From Geosiphon pyriformis (taxonomy: Eukaryota > Glomeromycota > Glomeromycetes > Archaeosporales > Geosiphonaceae), in the NCBI GenBank assembly GCA_016748015.1, contig JAAOMT010000479.1, positions 763,069-827,068 of the forward strand: DNA of 64,000 nucleotides, read 5' to 3'. Position numbers and translations under genes: made by a program. Below, in pieces: positions 13,401 through 25,584 of this stretch (positions are counted from its first letter, which is position 1; each line of letters opens with the position of its first letter). The notes beneath the pieces were generated by a model. The model saw nothing but the letters and a program-made list of their open reading frames with translations. It ran no database searches and was not told where the DNA came from.

Positions 13401-14057
13401 GTAGAAAAAACAGATTCAATTAAGTTTTTGAAATTTTTGTGTTTACCAGGATTTAAACTGAAATACCCTCTCCAAACTTGAAATTTTCTTTTTGGTAAAA
13501 CTTTAGCAAGCCATCTTCCAATTAAATTGGTTATTAATAGGGTAAAAAAAGTGGAGAAAACTGGACTTGCTGACCGAAAATTATCCATCTCGCAAATAAC
13601 AGCGGCTAAAATAGCAAACAACTACAAAAAATAAAGATGTTAGGATTTAAAGAAAAATTTTATTTCAAAAGTTAGTAACTAACAATGAAATAACTTACTG
13701 CGCTCAGAATCCAAAATCTAAATGTTATACATTGTAAAGAGGTATCATCTTCTATGCTGACTGCCTGATAATTTGCTCAATTGAAATTTTGATATTTTTA
13801 CAAAAATAATTTAAAATTCAATGAGTATTTCCCTTAAAACTTACGGCAGCAATTATAGGAATTGAGAAGTTTTCATCTTTTTTATCATCAAAATTTGAAA
13901 GTTGCTCTTCTTTCTTAACTTTCTGGTCGTATTCTAAAAACTCTTGGGTAATCACACTTTTTTGAGAAAAATCTAATTTATGTTTCCTTGAATTTTTATT
14001 AAAGATTGCAAAAGATATAGGGACGAGAATATTCTGAAAGTTCGATTTCTTTTCCAT
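10467..14057 (-). CDS. Oligopeptide transporter (OPT family), copy 2
   Basis: Same family and exon plan as the copy at 6110. Exons in transcript order: 14057-13845, 13764-13699, 13621-13447, 13356-13283, 13208-13091, 12986-12674, 12599-12519, 12444-12388, 12308-12067, 11977-11831, 11748-11685, 11610-11510, 11429-11278, 11206-11131, 11037-10794, 10717-10630, 10529-10467 (TAA). Product 757 residues. Landmarks: short N-terminus MEKKSNFQNI; NPG in SLNPGPFNIKEH (about 150-152); the KIPPR site reads KIPPK here (about 555-559); C-terminus PEWWGNNHETQGENCFD. Ten exon lengths equal those of both paralogs, and the rest differ by multiples of three. Intron 5 (13090-12987) starts GCAAGT, a GC donor; intron 8 starts GTTTGT. 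The gene looks intact; the Arg-to-Lys change could alter transport properties but does not suggest decay. It lies downstream of copy 3 on the same strand. Confidence 0.92.
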
Positions 14058-14779
14058 TTTCTAAAGACCATATGATATTCAAAAACCACGTTTAGATTGC
14101 TTAATGGAACTGATTATTTATAAATTTGACGGAAACCTTTTGGATTTTCTAATCTCAAATTATAAGTTTTAAAACAAAAAGAAAAAAATTGAAGGTCTTT
14201 CTTATTATAAAATCCATTTGTCAGATTTTTAATGATTTCGAAACTCTTTAAAAGCGAAACAAAGACTAAATATCTTCGGATAAATGCTTTTTACAATCAA
14301 ATTTCACGCGTCTACCCAAAAGATAGATCAACCCGTGAAATATTTTAATGATTGACCAAATTCGTGCAGAGATTAGATGATCTGCATAAAGAGTGTTGAG
14401 TTTTGATTATATTTTGTATACGATTATTATAAATTTGATTTTAAAGATCAAAATTTCCCAATAATTATTGTGTATTCAATAAAATAAATGAATAATTTCT
14501 CATAGATCTCATTAAAAAAGTGCTAAACACTTATTTTAGCTGGCTTTTCTAAATGATTAAACTAATTCACATTTCTAGTCACCTGCAGTTTTTCAAGCTC
14601 GTCCGACGTAATTTTTTATACCAATGTCTAGAGTATTATTTAAAAAGTCTTCCGAAGAAAATTGTTTTATTGTAACTAATCTATTAAATCTTCAAGAAAT
14701 TAGCTCACAATTAAAAATAAAATTATCTTAATGATTAAATACAAAATTAAAAGTTTCAAATCCTAGCAATATGTAACTA
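14058..14779. other. Spacer between tandem OPT genes
   Basis: About 720 AT-rich bases between the stop of copy 3 and the start of copy 2, both on the minus strand. It should contain the promoter of copy 2. I see no gene or clear regulatory site. Confidence 0.6.
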
Positions 14780-17700
14780 TCATATCGTTGGTCCAAAGCA
14801 TCGTTCTCCTTGTGTCTCATAATTATTACCCCACCATTCGGGAAAATCAATCTAAGTATACAAAGCAACGATTAAAGCCAAAAGTATTACACAATTTAAA
14901 CCATAGAAAAAGTTGCCAGATTTCGTACCTTTATCATTCCAGCAAAGCATAAAAATATTAGAAACGTTGCTGTTTGGCTGCCAGAATCTAGCGCGGCTGA
15001 TACCACGTAATTGTATCTGATGAAATCCAAAAGAGCGTTTGAAAAAAAGTTGATCCAATTATATATATTTTACATAAATCAGAATCCCTTACTTTTTGAA
15101 CCAAGCTGTTTTGTAACGTAAAGCCCAAAACTGGCTTAGGGCGCTTACAATAAACGCCATAACAATTGAATTTGGATAACTAAGTGGAAAGATACAGAGT
15201 GAGCTGAATATCAAAGGTGCGTTGATGAAATTAAATTTCGCCTTTGGAAATCGCCGATGTAGGAAATATATAGGGATTGGCACCAAAACTCCCACAGCGA
15301 AGCCCCATAGTAATGGATGGTAAATTGATTTAGATCCTACAAAATTTTGTATCAAAGAATTATAATGAATTTAAAGAGACATCTCAATAAATAAGCAGTT
15401 TAAATACCAAAGGTTTCTCCAGGTCCAACCAGCCCCCAGATTATGGTAGCGGAATTTATAAGTTGAACGATGGAACCCGACCACTAAAAATTGAGCCCCA
15501 CAAAATTAAGCCAACAGATTAAGCATCAGAATAAGAATAAAAATTCAAGTTAGACTCGGTCTTACTTGACCAGTCGGATCATATTCTGTTCCGTCCAAAT
15601 AACTTCTTTCAGCATTAATAATCATTTTCAAGGCAATTAAATGGGTAAATGTGGCCACAAATGTTCCCCAAATTTGAGAAAAAAGTAAGGCTCTTGGTGG
15701 AATTTTCATGTAGTGCCCTTTAATGATGGGGATTATGAGATAATGTTATAAGAAGACATGTGGTGGAAAATTTGATTATCAAACATAAATCTTACCTAGT
15801 TTAAGATGCTTTAATAAAACTATACATTGATATAAACCCATTACACAATAAGTTGTGAAAAAGGCATTTGCGATAGGACGACCTGGGAAAAGGTAGCTAA
15901 AATTTTTTTTTTAGCATATCTTATAATGCAAACTTCAATTACTTTATATTTGAAACTAACCCACATATCAACTCAGATATTATACCAACACTAAGAGTGA
16001 CACTTGAGATTGCTGAAATTATTCCTAAAAAAAAAATAGAATGAAAAACATTAGAATATTGGGACTTTTTTAGAGAGAAAGTTTGGAGATATCATAAGAA
16101 AAAGTAATTGATTACCGACAGGTAGGACAACAATTAGTGCAATTCCAATTGACAAAAGCATAGCCCACCAAGGTAAATTAACATCATCTAAATATCCCAT
16201 CATTACACTGATAGCAAGCATCGAGAAAAATATCAGGCTATAACACCAGTTCGGAACCTCTGAGAGTAAAATTATGGTTCATTAATAAGTTTATAAATGT
16301 GAATTATTATTAGCCAGAAAAAAGTTTGGTCTTTCATGTAATGATACCTTGGTATTTTCTAATCATTTTTGTATGGATATCTTCATTCTCTTCACGGCTT
16401 GCTTTGAACCTTTGATAAACATCTTTACCATGGAAAAGAGCAACATGACTTATGGCAGCTGTGAACGCAGCAAATGTGTAGAAATAATACATTGCAAATG
16501 TAGTTGATACGTAAACTGGGCCCTGTTCTTCGTAGGCAGTCACATTTAAGAACATTGTGTTGCTGTCAATAATCAGCGTTTGATTGTATCTTAATAACAT
16601 AAATTTTCGATTAGAAGATGGAAATGGGTGACTTTATAAAACAGGTCATAAAAATCTACCGTGTTCCATCCTTTGTGAGCGTATTACTAGATCGAAATGG
16701 AAAGCTTTGTGCATTTCTTTACAAGAAAAGCAAATTAAAAATATATCAAGTTTGATAAGGAACCAAGATTTCTTGATAAACTTACAACACATTGTAATAA
16801 TACATGAGGGGTGCTATGATCCAAGCTGCGATTAACCCACATCCTATTCGAATTACGCTCACCCACCTAATAGACAGAGTGGTGGTTTAGATATATTTTA
16901 GGAAATCATGAACTCTACAAGCAAAAAATAGACCTACAAAGGAGTAATCATTGGATTGTAATGCGAAATGGTATTCCAATCTAATGTGAATGACAAGATT
17001 CCAGATCCCCGATAAGCACTTCCAAGAAGTTTGGTTGTCGAGCTATTTCCAGCAAAGCAGAGCAATGCCATACTCGTGAGCCATGGAAACATATATTGCG
17101 GAAGAAATTGCCATAATAGTATGATGGAAAATACAATGGAAAAGAGACGTGATCTATCCTTTGCTTCTTTCACATTTTCATGTAATGAGCTGAAGAGTGA
17201 CGTTAAAGCTAAATTTTCTGGCCAAATCATGTTTGCCGGATAAACAAGACCTATTTCGATGTTAAATTAGTAAGAATTTGATATTAAAAAAAGGAATCTC
17301 ACAATCTCACATTTTCGAAGAAAACCAGCAATTCCATAGCCCAGCATATTGGTGCTGATAATAAATAAAATTCCGGATACCCATGACACCTTTCTATCAA
17401 AAAAAAGTTCTTGAATTGCTATTATTTGCTTTTTTTCAAGTATAAATTATTGAAAGTAATGAGTGATTGGATAACTTGAGTGCAAAAAATACAACAACCA
17501 AATGCAAGTTAATTAGGTTTACCCCAGGATATACACCAGAACTTGAGGAACTAGCTGCAACAACTATACACACATTTTCTTTGATATTAAAAGGGCCTAG
17601 ATTTTCAAACATGTTAATGGTAAAAGCGAATCATTATAAATACATTAATAAATCATTAATTCTTTTTCATACCTGGATTCAAGCTAAACTCACAGTTTCT

Positions 17701-18406
17701 AATTCGATATTTACGTGTTGGTAAAGCGCTTGCCATCCATTTACCGATTATGAAAGACCCCAATAATGTGAAATAAAGGGAGAATAGTGCCCTATTCGTG
17801 CGAAAAACGTAGATTTCTTGAAGGAAAGACCCCAAAGCAGAGAAAAACTAGTAAATAGATTTCTTGGATTATTAGAAACAATAATTAATGAATGAATATT
17901 TAATTACTCAATTTGAAAAATAAAAGATTTATCTACCGTGCTTAAAACCCAAAATCGAAAGGTTATTGAAGGTAGAGTCGGATCATCTTTTAAGCTCACC
18001 GTCTGCGTTGAATGAAATATTTCATTCTTCTTAATTTGTTTCTATCTATCTATTAGAAATCAGATAAAGTAAAACTTACAGCAGCAACTGCGGGAATTGG
18101 AGAGTTTTCCTCTTCCTCTTCTTTGAATTTTTTTCTTTCCAAATTCAATATGCCCTTCTCGTCGAGCTCTTTTTCTGGGGTGAACTTTGAACGTTTTTCA
18201 TCGACATGATGATCATTATTATTAATGAAGATTTGATTTTTTTTAATCAGTTCTTTATCGAGATAATTAGGCTTTATACTTTTCCCCTCTTTTTCTCGCT
18301 TCATGCAAGTGAAGAGCGCTTTGAGGGTCATACATATTGAAAAAAAATTTGCTAATAGGAAGGAATGATTTGGAACTTTTTTTGCAAGCGTTTTTGAATT
18401 ATCCAT
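14780..18406 (-). CDS. Oligopeptide transporter (OPT family), copy 3
   Basis: Exons in transcript order: 18406-18080, 18002-17937, 17847-17673, 17596-17523, 17428-17311, 17250-16938, 16866-16786, 16716-16660, 16589-16348, 16259-16116, 16024-15961, 15896-15796, 15717-15566, 15483-15408, 15336-15093, 15016-14929, 14851-14780 (TGA). Product 797 residues. I chose the ATG at 18406, the first in frame. The N-terminal extension is longest here (109 codons in exon 1 against 71-74), Lys/Glu-rich and ending EEENSPIPAVAA; this region may carry trafficking or turnover signals (inference). NPG in SLNPGPFNIKE (about 188-190); KIPPR about 592-596. All introns start with GT. C-terminus PEWWGNNYETQGERCF. With the other two copies it forms a local paralog cluster, so function in peptide uptake is inferred from family membership only. 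Confidence 0.93.
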
Positions 18407-19540
18407 AGCAAGTAACAAGTAAGATTCTTTTTTTATAAAAGTGTTTTTTTGAATTGACTTTAGATATTGACCCTTATATAAAACACAATTTTGGTTTGAA
18501 AATTTAGTTTCCTTCTATTCGCACTCTTTACAACAGTTGAGTTGCGATAACTGGGATTTACCAAGATAGGGTAAAATCAGGATATTTTATTTTGAGTTAG
18601 TAATCCATTATTATTCTCGAGTCGAATGAAAATTTAGAACTGCTTTTAAGATGACAAAAATATTATCTTTTAATATTTACAATCCCACGTTCTTAAGGCC
18701 AATCGATCTTCAAAAGGACGAGTGGGGACTATCACAAATATTTTGAATAGTTGAATACCCATTTATCCGACTTCAATGGAGTAAGTAAAGAAATAGTTTT
18801 AAATATATATATATTCTACCGTGGATTTTGTTTCGCTTGTAAACAATCGAGGTGATTCTCGGAGTAAACTCACGTGGAATTGTTTAATTTCCGTATTGTA
18901 AATATGTGATCAAAGTAATTAGTGAAACCGGGTTGATTGTATTCCCACTTTACGAGCATTAACTGAATCTGATCACAAGGTTTTGGATATGAGCAAAATA
19001 TTGAGGTAGATTGAAACAAGGGATATAATTTTTTTATTTTGAATATATCTAATATATGTATTTCGAGGAGACAGAAGCAAACATAGATTTGATTTAACTC
19101 AAAAAACACGCTTGATTTTCGATTAATTTAATTTTTTTTTATTTTGTAGGTGTATTAAACGAAAAAACAGTCCTCATTGTCATTTCTCAAAGGAAGAAGC
19201 TAAAAAACTTTAAATTGATCGGCGATTTGGAAGTTGTACACCATTGCATATTTTTTTTTTTTTTTGATAATCCGATCTCAAAAATTTTCGAATTTTTAAT
19301 TGACCAATTATAATCAAAAAAGTTGATGAATGGTAAAGATTATAGGAATACATTAAAACTGGTATAATTAAAATATCTTAAAGACTGTTGTTCAGATTGC
19401 AATGCGCCATCACGCAATCATAATTTTATCAATTGATCATCAAAATGACATTACTAAAAATTGAAACCATTGTTTCCCATTACTTGTTGATAATTTATAT
19501 ATCGATAAAATCAAATTTCTACCTTTAACAGAGCAGTAAA
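18407..19540. other. Intergenic region
   Basis: No gene supported. Moderately AT-rich with short homopolymers. Its left part should hold the promoter of the minus-strand transporter and its right part the tRNA upstream region. Confidence 0.6.
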
Positions 19541-19613
19541 GGCTCACTGGCCTAATGGATAAGGCATCGGACTTCTAATCCGGGGATTGTGGGTTCAAGT
19601 CCCACGTGAGTCA
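19541..19613 (+). tRNA. tRNA-Arg (anticodon TCT)
   Basis: A 73-base cloverleaf can be drawn by hand. The acceptor stem pairs GGCTCAC with GTGAGTC and is followed by discriminator A. The anticodon stem is TCGGA/TCCGG with loop CTTCTAA, giving anticodon TCT for AGA codons. A T-arm with GGTTCAAGTCC (B box) and a D-arm with TGGCCTAATGG (A box) are present. There is no intron. CCA is not encoded, as expected for a eukaryotic nuclear gene. Confidence 0.95.
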
Positions 19614-19618
19614 TCGTC

Positions 19619-19623
19619 TTTTT
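19619..19623 (+). terminator. RNA polymerase III T-run terminator
   Basis: Five T residues starting six bases after the tRNA 3' end, the usual Pol III stop. Confidence 0.8.
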
Positions 19624-21421
19624 GTATGTGAAATATTAAAGAAGAGATTAAAAAGATGAGAATATAAAAGAAAAAGATATTTATGTTAAACTAATAAAAG
19701 AATTTCAGTTTTTAATGGAATGAAGTATATAATTGTTTTTTTTTTTTTTTTTTTGCAGTTTCTTCCATTTTTAGCCCTATAAAATACATTTTTGGATCAT
19801 GTGAATAATTTATTTAAATCAAAGAAATTTATTATTTAGCCTAGAAAAAAATATATTTGAGCATACATTTCTTGGTGAAATTTAGTTTAAAAACGAAAAA
19901 AAAAAATCCCAAACATTTGGAATATCAAATTTATTTCCAAAATCAATTAATAAAAATTCAGAAAAGATGACCCTATTTAGCTATTATTTTTAATTTAAAA
20001 TTAAAATCATTGAGCCTAAACAATAATAAGGAATTAATAAAATTTTATTATTTTCTCGAGTTGAACCCCCTCTTTTACTTAAGAAGTGGTTGGTTTCTTG
20101 ATTAAAAAATGGTTGAATCAGATTTAATCTAAAAAATTGAACAAAATAAACTATACTAGTTGAGTTTTTAATATTTTTAATATAATTTAGTCTTGAATTC
20201 ATGACCAATTACGTTTTCGAACTAGATTTTGAACTAGATTTTGATCTAGATTTGAATTACGATTTCCATTTTAAATAAAAAAACTGATAAAAATATTTTG
20301 GAATTATAACGATCATTGAAAAATTTGAAGTTTTTTTTTTTTTATAAAGATTTATAAAAAATTTTCCGAATATGTATTTTGATTTTGAAAATTTTCAAGA
20401 GCCGATATCAGTTTGAGTTGATTTAAATTTTTCCGATTTAATTTTGTTATTAATGAATTTTTTTGGTCAAGAATTTTATTATTATTTATATATATTTACA
20501 TTTTGAAGTAAAATTTTTTAAGTTTTGATAATTACTTAAACCAAATACATGTACTTTTTAGGTAGATAAGTTTACTTTGTAATATTTGCAATATGTAAAT
20601 CATATATTTTATTAAGAGCTCTATCGAAAAAAATATTTAATTATTTTATCAAAAATTATTAATAATCAGTTAAACTATAAAAGTAAATTTGTAAAAAAAA
20701 ACATAATTTTTTGGTAAGCGTAAATATGCGTCACATTTTAGAATTTTTTTTTTTATATAAAAATCTAATGATTTTCTAGAATTGTGTAAGATGTACTGAT
20801 AAAAATATATTTTTGATCATTTTCGTGATCGTAAGAAAGTGATTGGGAATCTTCTAAAGAGATCTAAATGGACTGTTAAAAAACAAATATATTTATCAAT
20901 TGATTTGTCAGACTTTTGTTGTTTCAAAAGAAAAGAAAAAATTGAACATGAAAAGAAAATTTTTTTACTCAGTTTCTTTAATAAGAAGTGTGTACTGTTG
21001 AGTTTAATCAAAAACCAAAGATATACTCAATCAATAATGAATTTTGTACCTCTAAAAGTTCTTAAAAATATTGTTTGTCCGGGTAGAAAAATGGTTTGAT
21101 AACGCAAGCTGTTTGTGAAATACTACATGTTTGGATCGAGAAATTTCTGTGAAAGATTCGCTAAAATCCGGTACAAACAATTTTCTTTGGATTAATAATT
21201 AGTGTTGATGAATTTTCAAAAATAGATTAGTTTCACGGGAGGAAAATTTTTCCGAGATTTCCGAGTTTTTTGAAAAGTAAATTTTGCTATTAGATTTTAG
21301 GTTCACATTATGATAACGTATATTTTTGAATCCCAATACTTTGGAAGAATTCTATTATTATTCAAAAAGATTTGGCTGAAAAACCAGATATCCGGGTTAC
21401 TTTTCAAAATCGAGAATGGGT

Positions 21422-21468
21422 AAGGTAAAGGTAAAGGTAAAGGTAAAGGTAAAGGTAAAGGTAAAGGA
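21422..21468. repeat. (AAGGTA)n hexanucleotide repeat
   Basis: About eight head-to-tail copies of a six-base unit, nearly perfect. It lies outside any supported gene. Confidence 0.95.
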
Positions 21469-23390
21469 TAGAATTACTACGTGTTTGGATAGTGAGATAA
21501 ATAATTTTGATGGAAATTCTGCATTAATAATATTTAGATGATTATGAAAAGAAAGATCTGTAAGTCGAATCATTTTCAAAATCCGAATCTGATTGAAATT
21601 GAAAAATACATTGTCAAAGCAAGAATATAAATTCAGACTCATAAAATTAACTTCATTTCTTTTAAAGGAGAATTGCAAAGATTTTGAGATAATTATTTAT
21701 TGTGTAAAATTAGGTGATAAAAGAGAAGAATATTATGTTAAGAAAATCTTCATTTTTGTTGAGAAGGTGACATATCTATAAGGTTTCGAATATTTTTTAT
21801 TTAGAGATCGAACCATAACATTATTATACCAAAATGTAAGATATTATTTCAAGTTTCTCTCAGTTGCATTCATTGATAATCTTTAATCATAAATAGGACA
21901 AGGAAATTTAATCTTAAATCAAAGTATTCTAACAAGGACTCAATTTCCTTTGAATAAATTGAGCACATGAAAACTATTTAATTATCTAATAGGTATTAAT
22001 TTTCAAAAAATTTCTTTGGACAATAATTTATTATGAAAATTTACAATATTTCGTCAGAAATTCATAAAATCTATAGGTTTCACGAACAAAAAGAAATGAT
22101 ATTGAGAAAATAATTTTTTATGAGATTTAACTAACCTCTATTTCATTCGAACTTTTTAAATACTTGATATTGACACCGCTCAAAATGAAAAAAAAAATCC
22201 ATTTTAGAATGTGCTAAAATATATTAGATGACAGTTTCGTCAAATGGTTACAGAAATATTTCACTTTTTTGTCGTCCCTTTTACCATTTGAAAACAGATG
22301 AGAGTTTAATTATGAAGGATTTCAAAAGAAGCCAATAATTTTTTTATTATTCAATCCTAAATAAAATATATTCTCTTTTATTTAATGGTAAATTACTTAT
22401 CCTAATTCCCAAAAATTTATTATATTTTTAGAGTTTTTTGAGGATTAATTATTTTTACCTATATTTAAATAAAATATATATATATATATATAATTTACAA
22501 CTTTTTATTAATGAGAATTTTTAGTACTAAAGGCAAATTATTGAGATTTAATACATTGGTGTTGTCAAGTTAGTTAATCCAAAAATAATGATCCTTTACA
22601 GATTAAATTTTTTGTAGAGTTACAAATTATCAAAGTAAAAGATCAGGTAATTTATTCTAATCAACCAAAATATTATTTTATTTCTGATATTTTATTTATT
22701 ATGATAGAAAACCTCTTATTTTCTATAAAATATGGTTAATATACCATATTTAATTTCTGAACCATTAAAAAGATTTTAATTTTCACAATATTTTATTGTT
22801 TCTAATTTTTGAAAAGAAATGTTCATTAAATTAAAATTCAAACTCTCAAAATTTGAATTAGTTAAATTTTTAAAGATACCCAAATCAATTTTTTCAAAAA
22901 AGAAACCAGGTAAACAATTTTCATACCAGGTTCTCAATTTGAGCTTTTTAATTTTAAAAAAAAATTTTATAATAAAACTTTAAACTTTTGATTTCGTTAA
23001 AAAAAAAAAAAAAAACTTAATTTCGAAAGGGTCTAAACTGTTTGAAAATGATTTTCATTAAGAGGGAGAATGATTCATATGTTTAGATTACTACATTTGA
23101 CGATTTAATCTGCAAATTTTTAAGTGCTCAATATGAAATCAACGTGATTTCCATTACAAATTCCAGAATCTTTAAAAACAGGTTCTTTCTTTTAATATTT
23201 TAAAAAACTTATATATACATTAAATAGATTAGAAAGATGGCTCGTGGTCTATATAACTCTTCTTTTCAGTTCCCTCGAGCTTTGAATTATAAATTTCAAT
23301 TTTTTGGCGTACATGTTTGCATTCAGGCGTTTGAAAAATTTAGTTAGATGTAAAAGTTTTGCATTATTAGAAAAAAAAACTTTAACCATT

Positions 23391-23420
23391 TAATGTGATG
23401 CAATGTGATGTAATGTGATG
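23391..23420. repeat. Three copies of a 10-base unit
   Basis: Three consecutive units of the form YAATGTGATG with one variable base (T, C, then T at the first position), followed by a partial fourth unit. No gene nearby. Confidence 0.85.
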
Positions 23421-24189
23421 TGAGAATCACACGTCAAAAGAAAAACATTTGTTTTTATAAAGAAAAATTTTTTGATTTACTAGATCATGTTGATTTATTT
23501 TCCCTTCTAAAAAAGTTAAATTGTCTAATTTGAAGAATATATAGAAAAAAATAAAACAAAATAATTTAATTTATTTCAATTACTTAATAAAATACTTTTA
23601 ATAAAAAATCATAATTATATTTAAAAATTTTACTCTTCAAAAAAAAAATCCTAGTCTTTGAACACAAAAATGTATTTTATCAATCTAATACTATCGGTCA
23701 AATTTCTTGATTTATCAAAAAGTCTTGATTCAAGATTCTTAAAATAGAAATTTTAAGCTTTTGTCAAAAATTAACCTTCCTCATAATTCTGTATCAAAAT
23801 TCAATAAAAATTGGAAAAATACAACTAATTCATTAAACTATAAACTTTTACATGATCAAATTTTCTGACCTGTGCTCAATTTAATACATCTTGAATTGGT
23901 TAATGGATGTATTTAAAAAAGAAACTTTTCTTGTGTTACTCTAAAGTTAGTTGTCGAAATTTTATCGAACCCTTAATAAAAGTTGTCGTCTATTGTAAAG
24001 ATGGTTCTAAATTTAAGAGCATTTGTCAGACAAAATAAACCGTCTGTTTTATTGGAAAAATTATGAGCCAATCACGGTTACCTCAATCATTGCGGTAAAA
24101 AAAGGATGCCAAAAATGGTGAAGTGAGTAGTAGTTCCTTTAGGAAAAAAAACTCATATCCTTCTATTTAGATCTTATCCTCCGTAAACT

Positions 24190-25584
24190 TCATGGAGCTC
24201 CAAATAGACGACAAATTTTACGACCATATATATCTTTGGTGTCGCTTGGAGTCGTAGGTTCATTAATTTGACGTAAAATATGATTAGATTCTATTCCTTG
24301 ATCTTGATGACAATCGGTGCATTCACAGGTTCCTGATAAGCTGAGATCCCGTGATAATTCATTACTACGTTTGCCCTCGTTAGTTGTTGGTAAATCGTAC
24401 AGTTGTGAATCTTGTAATTGACGTTGTTGTTGTTGTTGTTGTTGTTGGGTATGTCGATTTCGGACTTGATCATGATAAATCCAATTTGAGACATTTTGGC
24501 CTTGCTGATCATTAAATGTCAATGACATGTATGGAGGAGATGATGATTGTAAAGAAGTAGTAAGTGATGATATTGATGGTAATTGGTTCAGTACACTTGA
24601 ATCGTTTTTACAAGCGTTATTCATTGTATTGTTTGAAGTTCTAAGAGGCTTATACACAATTGAAGAATTCATTTGTGTTAAAATTCGTGGTGAGGAAGGT
24701 CGTTGAGGATAGTCGCTTGAAGAATGATAAAAATGATTTACAAATTGGTCTTGTTGTCTTTGTGGTGGTAGTGGTAGTGGTAGTGGTGATGGTGGTGGTG
24801 GTGGTGTCGACTCATTCACAACTACTGGGGAAAGATAAATTGAAGAAAGCTGGTGTCGACTTCCATCACCATTCTCTTGGATAATCGTAAATTCTTGTTG
24901 AACACAAACACCTTCAGAGCCAGGACTTGATCCTCGAGTTGGTGTGCGATTAGGGGATAATAAACCAGTTTCAGTGTCGATTAATAACTCTTCTTCATCA
25001 AAATCATATTTTGGTGGGTTTTTATCTTTTCGCTTTCTCGGTTTATAGACGTAATTTGGATAAACTTTTTCGTGAACCTTTTTCGCAATGTCACCCAACA
25101 ATTCATAAATATTTCTGATATCCTGTGGTTCTTTTTGCCAAGATTTTGATGCTGCCCTTGAAACTAAAGGAAGATTGGCACCAACTTCTTTGCCTCGCTG
25201 TTGGGTAAGTCGTTCTTGAATATCACGACGATAGAGAACAAAAGGGTTTTGAGGTCTAGGAACTTGACCTCTGCGCGACCTTAGCTTTGGTGTGATTAAT
25301 GATTCAAACTTAAGGGTAATTTGTTGCATAAGTTGGGATACTAAAGCTGGATCTAGTTTTGCGAGAAGTTCTTCCACAAACTGTGGATTTAAATTGATTG
25401 ATGAATTGGCTTTAATCGAAATATTTGCCGTGTTGCTATTAATCATTTCGGGAGAAAGCAACGCTGGAAATGATACGGCTGAACTCGTTGTTGATTCAGA
25501 TCCTTCAATAAAACTGGGCCGTGTTGGATCGAGTATCGCACGTCGAGCTGTTCGTTTTGATTGATGACCATTTATTTTTGACAT
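24190..25584 (-). CDS. MATA-type HMG-box DNA-binding protein
   Basis: Single-exon gene, ATG at 25584 and TGA at 24190, 464 residues. The MATA-HMG type box spans about residues 109-182: PRPQNPFVLYRRD opens it, followed by RAASKSWQKEP and a basic exit YKPRKRKDK that may serve as a nuclear signal. The box is the sequence-specific DNA-bending domain used by fungal mating-type and related regulators, so a nuclear transcription factor is expected. The C-terminal half is low-complexity: a Pro/Leu run (PPPPPSPLPLPLPP), eight Gln, and Ser-rich stretches, typical of activation or flexible regions. Glomeromycotina carry many MATA-HMG genes, so this need not be the mating-type gene itself. Lack of introns and an isolated position give no further clue to its target genes. 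Confidence 0.9.
   Translation of the reverse strand: MSKINGHQSKRTARRAILDPTRPSFIEGSESTTSSAVSFPALLSPEMINSNTANISIKANSSINLNPQFVEELLAKLDPALVSQLMQQITLKFESLITPKLRSRRGQVPRPQNPFVLYRRDIQERLTQQRGKEVGANLPLVSRAASKSWQKEPQDIRNIYELLGDIAKKVHEKVYPNYVYKPRKRKDKNPPKYDFDEEELLIDTETGLLSPNRTPTRGSSPGSEGVCVQQEFTIIQENGDGSRHQLSSIYLSPVVVNESTPPPPPSPLPLPLPPQRQQDQFVNHFYHSSSDYPQRPSSPRILTQMNSSIVYKPLRTSNNTMNNACKNDSSVLNQLPSISSLTTSLQSSSPPYMSLTFNDQQGQNVSNWIYHDQVRNRHTQQQQQQQQRQLQDSQLYDLPTTNEGKRSNELSRDLSLSGTCECTDCHQDQGIESNHILRQINEPTTPSDTKDIYGRKICRLFGAP
24423..24446 (-). repeat. CAA repeat encoding eight Gln
   Basis: Eight perfect CAA codons on the minus strand (GTT on +) inside the HMG gene. Confidence 0.95.

Larger units (their letters stand above)
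19614..24189. other. AT-rich intergenic region
   Basis: About 4.6 kb without a supported gene. Frames such as 20839-21099 on + lack domains, splice partners and a distinctive composition, so I treat them as chance. It holds two short tandem repeats (listed separately), A- and T-homopolymers, and a TA run near 22480. The last few hundred bases before 24190 should be the 3' region of the HMG gene. Confidence 0.55.

Noticed and set aside
18870-19109. Minus-strand frame near the tRNA
   Set aside because: No domain, no splice signals that extend it, and composition like the spacer.
21397-21678. Minus-strand frame with a Thr-Phe repeat
   Set aside because: The repeat is only the AAGGTA tract read in one frame; nothing else supports a gene.
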